Source: Fratercula arctica
Taxonomy: Eukaryota > Chordata > Aves > Charadriiformes > Alcidae
Length of the DNA stretch: 64,000 nucleotides
Reading direction: 5' to 3'
NCBI GenBank assembly: GCA_947846985.1
Contig: CANTUZ010000001.1
Location: forward strand, 7,922,004 to 7,986,003
In this document: in pieces, positions 49,474 through 62,631 of the stretch
Position numbering within the stretch: position 1 is the first letter of the stretch
How the letters are laid out: every line of letters starts with the position of its first letter
Made by a program: the position numbers and the translations under genes
Notes under the pieces: model-generated
Told to the model about the DNA's origin: nothing
What the model saw: the letters and a program-made list of their open reading frames with translations, nothing else
Database searches by the model: none

Positions 49474-51358
49474 AAGGTTATTTTAAGAAATTATTTTTTT
49501 AGGTTGCAAATCCTAAAAGTCTAAAGTGTCTCTACACAGTCAGTGGGCAGGCACAGGTTCCTCAAATGGCAATTTCATCTGAAGACTAAGGCACATGGCA
49601 TAAATCTCCCCCTCTTGATTCCTCTCTCCAGTGCCTGTAAAAAAAATCCTAGATGGCTGCTTAACTTATATTTCTACCTGGTTAGATAACTAATATGATG
49701 GCATATGACTTTCTCTTAGTGTAAGAGAGAAGGTTGTAAGGGCAAAAGCTGAAATCTGCATTCTTCTTCTTTTTGCCTAAAGACAATTCACGCACGAATG
49801 TAGTTTCGTTTCCACTTACTACAAGCCCCATTTGAAATCATGATCTCTGCGTTGATCTGCTCCATGGATTATGCTTGTGAAACTGGGAGTTTTGTGATGG
49901 GTCTGCTTTGGATATATCAGGTGCTTACGCTTACAAACATATAGACGCTTTTCTTCTGTGGTGTATATGGCAACATCAGAATATGGACAAAACAAAGAGA
50001 AGATGACGGAAAATTTGATGGCTCACAGTGTAAAGAACAGAGTGTTATCACATAACATGTAAGCCACATAAAATAAGAATACCTAGGAGGAGAGTATCAA
50101 GATATATGTTTTTCAGACTGTAGAAATTGTCAGATCTATGGAGACAAAACAGCTAAAAAAAATCTAAATTATTGCTGAATAGGGGAAAGAATTGTGAGTA
50201 ATCAGAGTAGCAAGTAGGGGAAATCAGAAGAGAATCACTTCTCTGGATGAGATTTTGAAACTATGGTTAAGCAGGTGAAGCATATTAGTGAAAGGAATCA
50301 AGGTACATCGAGTGTATAAGTGACTCAACAGGAGTTATGGGAGAATATTATTTTTAAAATTTAGTTGGAAAAGATAAGAAGGTGGAAAGCTGATCATGAA
50401 TAATCCTTTGGATGAAGTGGGATTATATAAAGTATGTTCAATTTGATATGTACGTCCATGCATCTGTGTGAGAGTAAAAGAAAATAACAGATTTGCAGGT
50501 AATAAGAAGGAAGAAACAAGTGAAAAACAAAAAAAGAATGAAAATCAGGGAAAGCAGTGGAAGATGATGTGGAAATGTGAAAGTTTTTATTAGGGCTAGG
50601 GGATAGTGATTCACAATAGATAGAGAAAACATGATTTTGTTCTGAACAAGATTTGAGAAATGAGGTAGGGTATGATAAAATTAGGGATTTGGGAATCAAC
50701 CAGAGAATAGTGATAAGGGTTACTTGCTAAAAGGGTATTGTGTCCAAGAGAATGGAAACAAGAAAATCCAGGGTAACAGTGAGGGAGGAAGAAGAGAGGA
50801 AAGAATGAGTATGGTACACAAACAGTGAAGAAGAAGGCTGACTAAAAATTAAGACCTGGAGAAGGATATAGGAGACATCTAAGAAGAAATGAATGAAAAA
50901 GCACCCTTTGAGCAGGGTACAAGTCGATCGTGACTGTTCTGCAGATCTTTACAGGTGTTGACCGAGAGCTGTATTTGGCTCTGCTAATTGTCTGTTGAGG
51001 GTGATATCTTCCCAAAAGGATGTACAATGACTGGTGGTCAAGTGCTCTGTAGGCATCCGTGGAAGGATCCACAAATCAGTTGGACATATACTGTAAGGCC
51101 TGTTCCTGATAAAGTATACGTTTCTTTCAAAACCATGTGGTCTTTCACTCTTCATTCTTCACACCAGAACACTCATATTATGACAAGGAAGTTTTAGGTT
51201 ATGGTAAATTTTAATTCAAAGAGCCTAACATACTGTCCCTGTTTCCTAAAGGAAATATGGGTGAAAAGAAGGAAGTGGACTTAGTTATTCACAATGGTTA
51301 AATATAGATGTGGGGCCTCTTGTACAAAAAGCCCATAAAATGCACTCACTCACTTAGA
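49474..51358. other. Intronic stretch without a recognised gene or transposon
   Basis: A/G-rich on the + strand from about 49980 to 50900 (many GAAAAG and AGAAGAA words). No exon or repeat family was recognised. Confidence 0.6.
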
Positions 51359-51856
51359 TCATAGAATCATAGAATATAGAACGTGTTGGGTTGGAAGAGA
51401 CCTTTAAAGGCCATCTAGTCCCACCCCCCTGCAGTCAGCAGGGACATCTTCAACTAGATCAGGTTGCTCAGAGCCTCATCCAGCCTGGCCTTGAATGTCT
51501 CCAGGGATGGGGCCTCCACCTCCTCTCTGGGCAACCTGTTCCAGTGTCTCACCACCCTCAGTGTAAAGAACTTCTTCCTCATGTCTGATCTAAACCTCCC
51601 CTGCTCTAGTTTAAAACCATTGTCCCTCATGCTATGGCTACATGCCCTTGCAAACAGCCCCTCCCCAGCTTTCCTGTAGGCCCCCTTCAGGTTCTGGAAG
51701 GCCGCTATGAGGTCTCCCCGGAGCCTTCTCTTCCCCAGGCTGAACAACCCCAGCTCTCTCAGCCTGTCCTCACAGCAGAGGGGCTCCAGCCCTCTGAGCA
51801 TCTTCGTGGCCTCCTCTGCACCCGCTCCAACAGGTCCATGTCCTTCTTGTGCTGAG
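51359..51856 (-). mobile_element. CR1 non-LTR retrotransposon, 3' fragment
   Basis: The minus strand encodes [54 protein letters not shown] and [10 protein letters not shown] (open frame 51454-51945, whose first 30 codons are host flank). The tail carries the GGCCTTTAAAGGTCTCTTCC type and ATAGAATCATAG at 51359. It shares its tail type with the copy at 61841-62631. 5'-truncated at the QHKKDMDLLE region. Confidence 0.95.
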
Positions 51857-54800
51857 ATAAAGAAGAGTGGCATGAAAAACTTTCTGGCAGCTTCTTTGGG
51901 ACAGTTTGAAAACACAAAATCATCATACTTGAAATCAGAGAACATGGGAGACTGTTTTCTGTATGTTTATATGCAGTGAGAAACTTTTAATGCTCTTGGA
52001 AAACAATATCAAAAGGACATTAGCAGGTTTCCTTTGACAGGAAGAAATAACCTAAATCTGGAGATGAAAAAGGGCTAAATAAGGCTCACTCTTTGGTCTT
52101 GCTGATAAAACAGAAATCATGAAGGGCTATTTAACTCTTATACTTGTTAAATTACCCAAAGGGCCTTGATGTTTCTGAAATGTAAAATGGACCGTCTTAA
52201 TTATGCAGCAAATCGGAGATTTTTAAGGACAAATATATCCTACGGTTACTTGTACAACAAGAATTTGGCAATGTTGTATTCTGGTCAGGTATGGGTGGCA
52301 AGTGGTGAAACCATACAGCTAAAAGAATAAAATACGCATGTTGAGTGAAAATCAGTGGCAGGGTAGCTGTCTTTCTATGCATATGATAATAGAAGTAGAA
52401 GCAGCAGTCTTCTTTCTTGAAGACAGCATAAAAACAATATCCAATTAAATGTAATTAAAATGGGTTTTGTTTGTACTAAAAGTCTACAGATGTAGTTTTT
52501 AGGCAAAACAATCTCTTCTTGAAAATAAGACTAAGCATAACAAACAACTCTACCGACAAATTTTGTTGGAAAGAATAAGTGCAGTGGTTTTGAAAAATTG
52601 CAGTTGTATAAATTGTGTTTTGATGCTGCTGTTGCTAGTTCTTTTCATTAAAATTCATATGATGACATCTTTATCTTATTGAGTGGGTGGATGCAGTTGT
52701 AGATATGTAGAAGTATAGCAAGAAAGAATTTGGCAATGTTTACCTGTTTGAGTGTAAGCAGGTCTATCAAATCAAATTACTGCAGAAGTCTAAAAACGGG
52801 TATCAAATTATTATTATGAGGAGAAAAACATCTCTATGTTTTTTTTTGTGACAGAGTATGTAAGAATGAAAAATCCAAAAGAATGTTTTTCTCAAGGATT
52901 TTGTGAATCTATCATATTCTGTAGAACTGATTTTCATTAAGGGACGACTACACCTGCTTATGTCATCCTTAAAATGCACTAAATGAGAGAAACTTCCTGG
53001 AAAGTAAAATTCTTCACATAAAGGAACAAACAAAACTGAGTTTGTCAGGTCATAATTTTGGTGTTCTGTGTGATGGCCTTTATTTCAGGTTTTTCACAAA
53101 ATGATATATGAAAGCCTCTTTTTACCTGTTCCTTATTTCTCATTCTCCTGAGAGAAAGTGTCATCTGAAGATGACTAGTGCTTTCTTCTTAGAAAGATAA
53201 GTGAACCCTACTCGTGATTACAGCTTCACCAGGAAATCTCTCTTGAATGCTGGAATCTAGATAGCTGCCATACATTACATCTCTTTCTTAAAGACATTTT
53301 TTTGTCAAAAGTTTGAGGGAGCCCTCCACTGTAACAGGTGCAGGTGTAACTGAAAAGCAACTGTTACCTCGATTTGCAAGTAGATGCTTTAAACATTGGG
53401 ACTTAGTTGAATTATGGTAACTTATTCTACAGGGGCTGTAAGTTCATCACGCTCCATATCATGAATATATGTAAGGTTCAGAGACTGAGAAGCCTTCTTG
53501 CATCAGAAATGTATGTCGGTGATGCTGTTTCGGAACAGTAGAGCGACAAAGGCCCTCAATGTTATCTAGAGGTTTCATGAGGACCTGCTCCTCGTGTAGC
53601 ACTTATGTATTTTGTCCTGGTCATCAGTATCTTTTTTATTCTCCTGGAAATAATGTATATTCCCGGATGAGACACATTTTGATTCCAGACTCTGTGCCTT
53701 GCAGAAGGGATGTGGTTGACTGGGTCCTCCAATGGACCTCATCTTGTGCACTTCTTACCCACTTCTGCCAGAGTCCTCTGGACCTGGTACCGTCACAGGT
53801 GCTGTTGAGCACTCCTTCTCCAAAGAGGGGACATCAGTGTCCCAAATCAGAGAGGGAAGCCAACAGCAGTGTATCTTGGCTTTGAGATTTTGGAGAAGGG
53901 GAGAGACTGAATCGTTCCTTGAAGACATCCTAACCGGTTGGGCTTGTGGGAGCAGGTGCTGGGATGTCATGACGTGCTGCCAATTACAGGTGCAGACAAG
54001 CCCAAAAAACCAATCTGAGAAGCTGCTAAACCAGAGATTTGGCCTTTCACTGGTGTATAATTATGAAAAACATACAGCATCCCTTAAGCAGAACTTTGTT
54101 ACCAATCTATAGTTAGGAATAATGCAAAGAAAACAGATTTAAGGCAAGTGCTCACCAAACTTTACACATCGCTTTTACTCTGTTTGTACCTAGTGAAAGG
54201 AAACCTCAGGGGCACAATTCATCTAACCTACCTGAGATATCTAGTGTAGGATGAAATTAATTAAGACCTAGAAGGACCTGTTTCTTCTCACTGAGTATAA
54301 AGAGAGCTAGATGACTACTTCCCATTTCATCATTATAAATAGCAACATTTAGTTGAGATTAAAGATATCTGGTTTTGTCAACCATGCACCCCTGCAAGAT
54401 AGGAAAGAATGTTCCGAAACTGAAATATGGAAAACGCTGGTGAATTCTTTGATTGTGGAGAAGAGAAACCCATATGAAAATGCTTGGAGTTTTTCATAGT
54501 TATCTAAAATCATACAGGCCATAGTAAATTTCGCTGTGTGTTCTTGCTGCGATTTGCTGCAAAAGCAGAATTCAGAAAACTCCTGTAAAGAGAGGCATAG
54601 GAACAGTTTCCCACTACTCGCAAGAAATGGAAGTTGCATGTTCAGACAGCCTGTTTAGGTGCTTTGTCAGGCCAGAGACTGTCAAGTTAAAATGGACAAA
54701 AACAGAGGGTAGGTCCGTATGCTGCTAAATGAGAGGACCGACAAGCCAGTTCCAGCGCTGGAGCCATGATTCTCCTCCTGCTTAACTGTTGGCTTGCTCC

Positions 54801-57234
54801 TTGGCTATTTGTTTCCAGCAGGCTCCAGACAGAAACAGCCTTAAGCACTGAGACTTGGCTGAAAATTTACTCTAATTTAGCAGTATAGGCACAGACAGAG
54901 AGTCTAAATATGAAATAAAATGGTGCTAGCAATGAATGGTACTGCATACATCATCCTTCCACCTGCCTCAGGTAGGTGCAATATCTTATTAGACCCTTTA
55001 CGAAATAACTGTATTGGTCTTCTGAGCAACCAGCAAGAAAAACAGGGCAGTGAACTGCATATGTAGATATATATGCTTAAATAACAAAAGGAGTTGGATC
55101 AAGATCAGCTTTTTAATCCATATCATCCCTGCTGCTATGGAACCTGATAATGGATCTCTGCTGTGATTAATGGCAATTTGAACTGAAGACCTTTTCGGAA
55201 TGGTGACTGCGGATGATAAAAGAAACCCCTCAGATGGTCATAATCAGATATTGTTTGTGTGCAAATACAAATTGAGTATTCAGCTTGTGTTTTCTCCTTT
55301 CATCTTTGTACAGAGGTTGGTCACTTCTCATGTCCCTCTTTTTCCCATTTTGCTGCACTAACGAGTTTTTAATGCAAAGGAAAAGTGATTATAAGCAGTG
55401 AAGCAAAGACAGCTTTATAGAGCAAGACTGAGGAATTGAAGACGTAGATCAGAGCTATCCACCAACCTAAGATGAAAGAGAAGTTCATGAAAACAGAGAC
55501 ATATAGATAGCTTTGATTTCATTATCATTAGACAAGAAAGGATGAAAAATGGAGGAGCTATAAAGCTGTTCATTCTAGTAAGTTGCCTATATTAATAAAA
55601 GAGTCTAAGCAGAAAGCATTAAAGTGATAACATAGAACAGGAAAATATCCTGTAGTAAAATTTTTGTTCATATCTGGTTTTAGTGTAGTGTAATGTGGTT
55701 ACCAGATTGTAATAATGTAAAAAATACAAATATTATGTAGGTATTAAATATTTTATTGCTTGATGCGGTGTTTTCGTTTCATTGTTAAGCATGGGTTATT
55801 TGTTTGGAATTTTCTCCCCCTTTGCTTTTGAACACAGACTCTGGGGATTGTATTTCTATTATTGATTTCATGGTTTATCAGATTTTGAATTGCAGACAAA
55901 TTAAATAGTTGGTGGCTTTTATAGGAAGCTTTTGTTTGGTAGATACATGTACCTAGTTATAATATTCACAAGAGAAGTACCTAATTACATTTGAAAGGTG
56001 CTTGACTAGATAAAGAATGATTTGTGTACCGTGTTTTCTGATTGCAGTTAGAAAGCTAATATAGAAAATTAGCAGCTGGGAGTGGGGAGGAGTAGTAAAT
56101 GTTCTTGTTCTGAGAAAAAACAAATTTGTTCCTCCAAGATTAGGCCAATCCTAATGCTTCACTTCGCTTTTGCTCTTACAAAATAATTTTTTTTGTTGCG
56201 TATAAATTAAGTAACACACTAATCCAAAACTATTTTCCAGGAAATATCTTATAATCACAAAAATTAAACCAGCATGATTCATGGGTAATATCTATTATTT
56301 TTGATTAATCAATATTTTCTGTCCACTGAAGGGACACTTTAAAATTCTTCTGAGATTTTAATACTAGAAATATTTTCATTACTCTGCAATTTACTTAGAA
56401 TACAGTCAGCTTTGGTAGCTTTCTCAGATGCGGCACTGTACCCATTTAAGAAATAAGGAAAGTAAGAAAGGGGTGTTAAGCGAGTTGCCTAGAGGGACAG
56501 AAAAAATCCATGTCAAACTGGAACAAGGTTTCAGAATACTGCTTAAATCAGTGTCATGTCTTCAGCTGATAGATTTCTTGTCTGGTGTAATCCATTTTGG
56601 TGCTCTCCCTTTCGTAGCTTAATTTATTTTGACGCTGAAACTCAGCCTAAGAATTGCATTAACATTCTGTGCCTTTTTGCCATTCAGCTGTCTATTGCAA
56701 AGGTCCTCTGTCGTGTTCTTGCCCTAGGTTAATATAGTAAACAAGATGTATTTCCATATATGTATCAGTGAGTGATTTTTACATAAGTACTATGAATTTC
56801 CTGTCTGTTTTTGTATTGCAAAGTAAATTGGAGCTCGTAAGGCAATGAATAATTAATCTTTCTTCCATTTGTGAGAATAATTTTTAGAAACGTCTTCTAT
56901 TTTTGACATGAAACTATTACCTTGGAAACTATTTAAACATTGCACATAGTTCATGAACATGCTATATCAAATATCAGTCATATTATGTAAGTGCCTTTGT
57001 TATCCATTATTTCAGTGTTTTACATACCGAACTTCTACTGTTTTCAAGTTTATAGGCTTGGTTGCATGTCATTCAAGACAAAGGGGAGCCAAGTAGGCTA
57101 TAATTTAGATAACCTCACCTATATGTTGAAAAATGTGCTTTGGTAAACTGATTATACCAGAATATCTGTACAATATCCCTACCAAATTACCTTCCATGTA
57201 CATTTAAGGAATTTTCTGATTTTATTTTCTTTAG
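51857..57234. other. Intronic stretch without a recognised gene or transposon
   Basis: AT-rich unique-looking intron up to the acceptor of the 51-bp DLG2 exon. Open frames at 53559-53885 and 53732-54112 have no domains or splice context. Confidence 0.6.
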
Positions 57235-57285
57235 GTCAATGGAACAGAAATTGAATACGAATTCGAAGAAATTACTTTGGAGAGG
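57235..57285 (+). CDS. DLG2: DLG2 (PSD-93) internal exon, 51 bp, leading into PDZ1
   Basis: This exon reads VNGTEIEYEFEEITLER in phase 0 (17 codons). It joins directly to the 54-bp exon at 32602-32655 with no split codon. The segment EEITLER is the first beta strand of PDZ domain 1; the carboxylate-binding GLGF loop would lie in the next exon, which is not found before 64000. The EIEYEF spelling separates DLG2 from DLG1, which I recall as DADYEY, and from DLG4. The acceptor is a moderate pyrimidine tract ending TTTAG at 57234, and the donor is GTAAGT at 57286. The preceding intron is 24,579 bp, which fits the very large DLG2 locus. Start and stop codons lie outside the window. Confidence 0.95.
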
Positions 57286-60200
57286 GTAAGTATAATTTAT
57301 TCTTCTCTTGTAGGGAAAAAAATATAATCTGTAATAAATATAATGCAATTTCTTATGAAATTAAAGGTGGGTGAGAATAAAATTATTTATATTTTGAATA
57401 AAGATGTCCTCTCTTACTCTAAACTATAAAAACGTTAGTGATACAACAGGATAAGCTTTTCATGTTTTTAAGAAGTTTCAGATGTAGCTACTGGCAGACC
57501 AGTATCCAGGATGTTTTTCTTCCCCATAACTATGTCAGTGCTTGACTAGGCATTTGGTTATTGGGAAGAGGCCGTGTGACTTGTTAACTCCCTTTTAGCT
57601 TGCAAGCTGGAATCGTGGAATCTTTTCTTTTAACCTACTTGATTTCCTTACATGTGTGCATGATAATAGAAGACATGTAGTCTTACAGTACAAAAAAAAA
57701 AAAAAATTGCAATTTCATTCATGTTGAAGTGACTATATAAAAGCTGTAGACCCTATATCTATGCGTAAGGAATATGTTTACGCAAGTCTGAATTACGTGA
57801 GCTATAATCAGGGCTGGCAGTGAAGGCTTTGTTGGTAGTGTGGTTTAAAAGTAGCACCAAAAAAAAGAGACATATTTAAAGTTTGTACTGCATCATATCG
57901 TCCTGGATTTGGTGGTTTTTCCTTGCCTTTTGCTTACAAAACTGTTTTCTTTAGACTGTGGACTTTCTTTGCCGCAAGGTCAAGAACAGATGGGCCAAAA
58001 GAGAAAGAAAGTCTAAGCTTTATCATATATCATAGTGCTTACAAAGGTTTCTGATGGATGCAAGATTGTCATTGCTGAATTCCTTCAATATTCTACCAAC
58101 ATCCTAATATGAAGTTTCATCATGAAGCAAACGGTGTTAGGCTTCTTTCTACATAAAATGTTTGAATGCAAGGCTGGATTTACCAAGATGTGACTGATGC
58201 CATATGAACAAATGCCTGTAAGGTAGCAAACTACCATTAAATTAGATACTTAGATTATACAATTCATTGCACTCTTTCTGCATGTTATATTTTTAATTGC
58301 CCAGGATAATGAATTTCATAACCATTCAACTTAAAGGGATACAAGTTTATGTTCTCATTGATTTGCTCTCTCAGGCAAATTATCAAAGAGCAATATATCT
58401 TTTTACCATAGCCATCCTTGTAACAGATAACCTATAAGGTTATAGGCACTTTTTATCTACTGTCTCTCAACTTATTTGTGCATCACTAGTTATTCATTGG
58501 ACTAGAGTTTCCAAAGGTCACTGAACAGAACACATGCCTCCTGGGTGATATTTTGAAAACCACTTTATTTTTAATAGATGTGTAAGTTATCAGCGCACAT
58601 ACTGCAGAACGAATGTGATTTGCATCTCCCATACCTGTCTGATGTAGATAATTAGTTATTCATGATGTAATGCCACATAATGTCAGTTAAAGACTGATCA
58701 ACAATAGCATAAAAAAAAGCTACAGATTTAAATGGAGGATATTTCAGTTGTTTTCTGGACGCTGCTGAATCTGTGGCTTCTGATTATTACTGCTTGAAAT
58801 GTTCTGTCACATGTATCAGTGTTTTGTCTCAAAGGCAGGGTACTGTGTCTGCTGGTTTTTGTGCGAGATATAAAACACAAGTGATTGCCTTTAAATAGCT
58901 GTCATTTATGTTAGACTAAAAGCATTTTCAGAAGAAAGACATCCTCTATGTTGATTGCCCATTTTCTTCCACAAAACTGCTTTTAGAAATTAGATGGAAA
59001 ATCATCTCTGTATTTAATGGCAAAACTGCAATATGTATTAAGGTTGCTGCTGTTGAGAGATAAAAATGGAGTTTGCCCATATCAAACAGTTGGTAATAAA
59101 CTTTCCATTTTAGTCCAGTTACCCAAGTTACAGAATTCTGCATCCCCAAAACAATCAGATATTTTCTTCATGACATTTTGATATAGTCAATATAATTTAA
59201 ACGATTTTATGATGTGAAAGATAAATTGGTTGAAGCTGTATTAGGGCTTTTGCAGTCTTTCCTGCTTTTATTTTAGAGCAGAATAAAAGGGAAGGTGGTA
59301 AAGGATTGAATACTTCAGGGCATCTCCCAGTCTCTATAGATTTGGCAAGGACACCATTAATTTAATTGTAGGAGATCACCTTCATCCATAGGTGGCATGA
59401 GTTTGTGGGACATATTCCAGAAGAGAGTCATTGGTTTAGGTATGATCCTTGCCCCAGGATGAAGAGATGGCTCCATCCCTCAGGGTAATGTAGGGCCATT
59501 GCATCCATGTTGGCAGAATGCATCCCGCACGGAGCCGGGGAGCGGATCAGCAGGGTCTCAAAAATGCCAAAATGAAACCTGCTAAAGAACTGGGGGGATG
59601 GACAATGCAGAGCTTGCTGAGCATCACCGAGCTGCCTGAGACCCAGCTGGCATACCAAGAAATGGCTGCAAGGATACAGTGGGCTTTTTTGTTTTTGCAC
59701 TTTGACATCATGTTGTTCAGTTTTTTCTGTTTAAAATGTTGTGTCCTAGTTTACAATTTAAGAAGACTTGGGGTTTTGAGCTTAAAAGATGATGAATTTG
59801 AGGCAGATCCACCTTAAAGCTGCGACCAGTGCTATTCCAGGAGTTAAGGAAGTTGTAAGTGCTCCTCTGCCAGCCCCCTCCTTAGTGGCACACTCTTATC
59901 CTTTTCCTCTTCAGTTGTGCCAGCCCCGTATCAAGTACCAACACCAATCTCCGAGCCCATGAGGATCGCTGTTAAATAAGTGCTCCTCATTTAGAGCTCT
60001 GGTAACAACCTACTTGAGTAACACAATTACACAGTTAAGAGAAATCAAACAAAGTCTCTTCTCTAAAAAAAAACCCCAAAACAAGTCATGGTTTTAAATC
60101 CTTCAACTATCTCAGAGAATGTGAGTTTTTCTGCTAATTTACAGGCATAAAATGCAGATCCAGGTGTAGACTAAGACTTGGCGGTTTGTAATAATCTACA

Positions 60201-61840
60201 ATGCCCAAATGCACACTTAGGCAAAATTCCTTAAAATAAGCCGTTACCTTGCTCTAGCTTGAATATTCAAGACACCATAAAAAGGAAACTCTCCATAAAA
60301 TGACTCATATTAGTGCAGTGATGTTAATCTTCCATTACTGCAGGACTTAAAAAATGTATCCAGCGCTACCAAGAGACCAATCGGCACTTGTAAATCAGTG
60401 GTCAGTGTAAAAGAGAACTGAATAGCCCAGCCTAACTTCCCTAAGCTGGAGGAAAGTTTTAATTGATTGACTCGTTGGTACAGCGCAGTGCTTGGAGACA
60501 TGCTGAAGAGAGGTTTTAATAGAAGTTCATGTCATATCAGCCAATATCAATAGTTACCTTGAAGAAGAGTAAAGAAAGACAGTGGGTCACTCAATGATTC
60601 ATGTTGGATTCATGCCGAGTTCAACGTCTGAGTTCAGATCTCAATACTTTTTTGCTCATCTAACCTTGCCTATTCTTTAGATGTTAGAGAAAAAGAGGGC
60701 AGTTATGATTAGTGAAGGTGTTTTCACAGAATCTTTTGATGCTTCAGCACGTATTTTCATTCCGTATCTGTATAAAAGTAAAAATATATTACTTTTTGTG
60801 GAATAGACTGTTCAGAAAAATTAAATTCTATCAACATTGGAAATAAAGACATGTAGCTTCCAGTGGATTTGCATCATGAGATTGACTGACCTTGGTATCT
60901 GAGCAGGTCAAGCTCTGACTGAGAATTTTGCCAAGGCTGAGACATGCATGAAGTGTCTCTATTTCTTTTTCTTTTATACTCCTGTGGATTCTCTGGCCTA
61001 TGATAACAATTCAGGTTACACTGCAGAATGTCGATGTTTTTAATGAACCACATCATTTTACAAAGTTTTTAGGAACTTACTGTTTTGTTTCCTTCCTACT
61101 TTTTCAGATTTCATTGCAATTGGCTGTTGGTCTTACTACCATAGAGGGAGAGACAGGCATGGATGCTCATGTAGCATAATTAGAAAATCAGAAAACCGCA
61201 TTAAAGATATTCCAAGAGTAAATTCTGGTAGTGTGCTGTGATAACTCTGATTTTTTTTTTTTTTCTGTATCCACCACATGCTCTGTTCAATGGAGAGACT
61301 GAAAATCTGCTCTCTCTTCTTTCCTTTGACTCGATATTTCAGTGACATCAAGTGCCATCAGATTTCATTTTTCTAGTTCAAGATTATTGTTCTCTAAAGG
61401 GTTGGGTTTTCACATTTCCACCAAATTTAAAGGTCTATTCAAATCTCAACTAGAAAGGCTAAAACTGTAATCATAAGTAAACTCCAAGGGTAAAATTTAA
61501 AAATCCTGAAGAAACAGTGGAAAAAGCAATCCTTGTACATTTTGGTAGAGTAAGGAATTTATTTCAGGCCTGGACTTTTATTTACTGTGGTATCTTGTAA
61601 ACCTGAGAGATAATTGCTGCTGTACTATTAATTATGCTGTTGTCATCACTAATTTCCGTTGTGAAAATGCAGAAGGCTGCAAAAATATAATGAGGTGCAT
61701 TCCACTGAGCACTGAAGATCAATGGGAATTGGATTGTATTCAATGACACAAGGATTTTAATTTGACTCAAAGTCTTGTTTTTTATATCTATCTATCTATC
61801 TGTCTATCTATCTATCTATCTATCTTGTTTTAGCAGAGAT
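57286..61840. other. Intronic stretch without a recognised gene or transposon
   Basis: AT-rich intron with a poly-A run near 57692-57706 and, at its right end, a TATC microsatellite (61785-61825). The 99-codon frame at 59518-59817 lies in a locally GC-richer patch but has no recognisable domain. Confidence 0.6.
61785..61825. repeat. (TATC)n microsatellite
   Basis: About ten tetranucleotide units with one TGTC interruption, 15 bp from the tail of the CR1 that follows. Likely polymorphic. Confidence 0.95.
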
Positions 61841-62631
61841 CATAGAATCATAGAATCACAGAACGTGTTGGGCTGGAAGGGACCTTTAAAGGCCATCTAG
61901 TCCCACCCCCCTGCAGTGAGCAGGGACATCTTCAACTAGATCAGGTTGCTCTGAGCCCCATCCAGCCTGACCTGGAATATTCCCAGGGATGGGGCCTCCA
62001 CCACCTCTCTGGGCAACCTGGGCCAGTGTCTCACCACCCTCAGTGTAAAAATTTTTTTCCTTATATCTAGTCTATATGTACCCTCCTTTAGTTAAAAACC
62101 ATTACCCCTTGTCCTATTGCTACAGGTCTTACTAAAAAGTCTGTCCCCATCTTTCTTGTAGGCCCCCTTTAAGTACTGGAAGGCCGCTATAAGGTCTCCC
62201 TGGAGCCTTCACTTCTCCAGGCTGAACACCCCCAACTCTCTCAGCCTGTCCTCACAGCAGAGGGGCTCCAGCCCTCTGAGCATCTTCATGGCCTCCTCTG
62301 GACCAGTTCCAACAGGTCCGTGTCTTTCCTGTGCTGAGGACTCCAGAGCTGGATGCAGTACTCCAGGTGGGGTCTCCCCAGAGCAGAGCAGAGGGGCAGA
62401 ATCACCTCCCTCACCCTGTTGGCCTCGCTGCTTCTGATGCAGCCCAGGATGCGGTTGGCTTTCTGGGCTGCAAGTGCACATTGCCTGGTTGTGTTGAGCT
62501 TCTCCTTGCACCAGCACCCCCAAGTCCTTCTCCTCAGGGCTGCTCTCAATCCGTTCTCTGCCCAGTCTGGATTTGTGCCTGGAATTGCCATGACCCAGGT
62601 GCAGGACCTTGCACTTGGCCTGGTTGAACTT
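61841..62631 (-). mobile_element. CR1 non-LTR retrotransposon, 3' fragment with frameshifted ORF2
   Basis: The tail at 61841-61900 has ATAGAATCATAGAATCACAG and the GGCCTTTAAAGGTCCC type. The minus strand encodes CKVLHLGHGNSRHKSRLG, CALAAQKANRILGCI, SALGRPHLEYCIQLWSPQHR and [20 protein letters not shown]. These pieces lie in two frames (62209-62649 and 62286-62636), so at least two indels break ORF2. The element is 5'-truncated after the QAKCKVLHLG block at about 62631. Confidence 0.95.

Larger units (their letters stand above)
32656..57234 (+). other. DLG2: DLG2 intron between the 54-bp and 51-bp exons (24,579 bp)
   Basis: Bounded by a GTAAGT donor at 32656 and an AG acceptor at 57233-57234, both phase 0. 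It holds two LTR-type elements, three CR1 copies and several simple repeats, all annotated separately. No additional exon was recognised. Confidence 0.9.

Noticed and set aside
53559..54112. Overlapping 108- and 126-codon plus-strand frames
   Set aside because: Two different frames over the same DNA, no domain, no conserved motif.
59518..59817. 99-codon plus-strand open frame in a GC-richer patch
   Set aside because: No recognised homology; contains a hydrophobic chance segment and lacks acceptor and donor sites in register.
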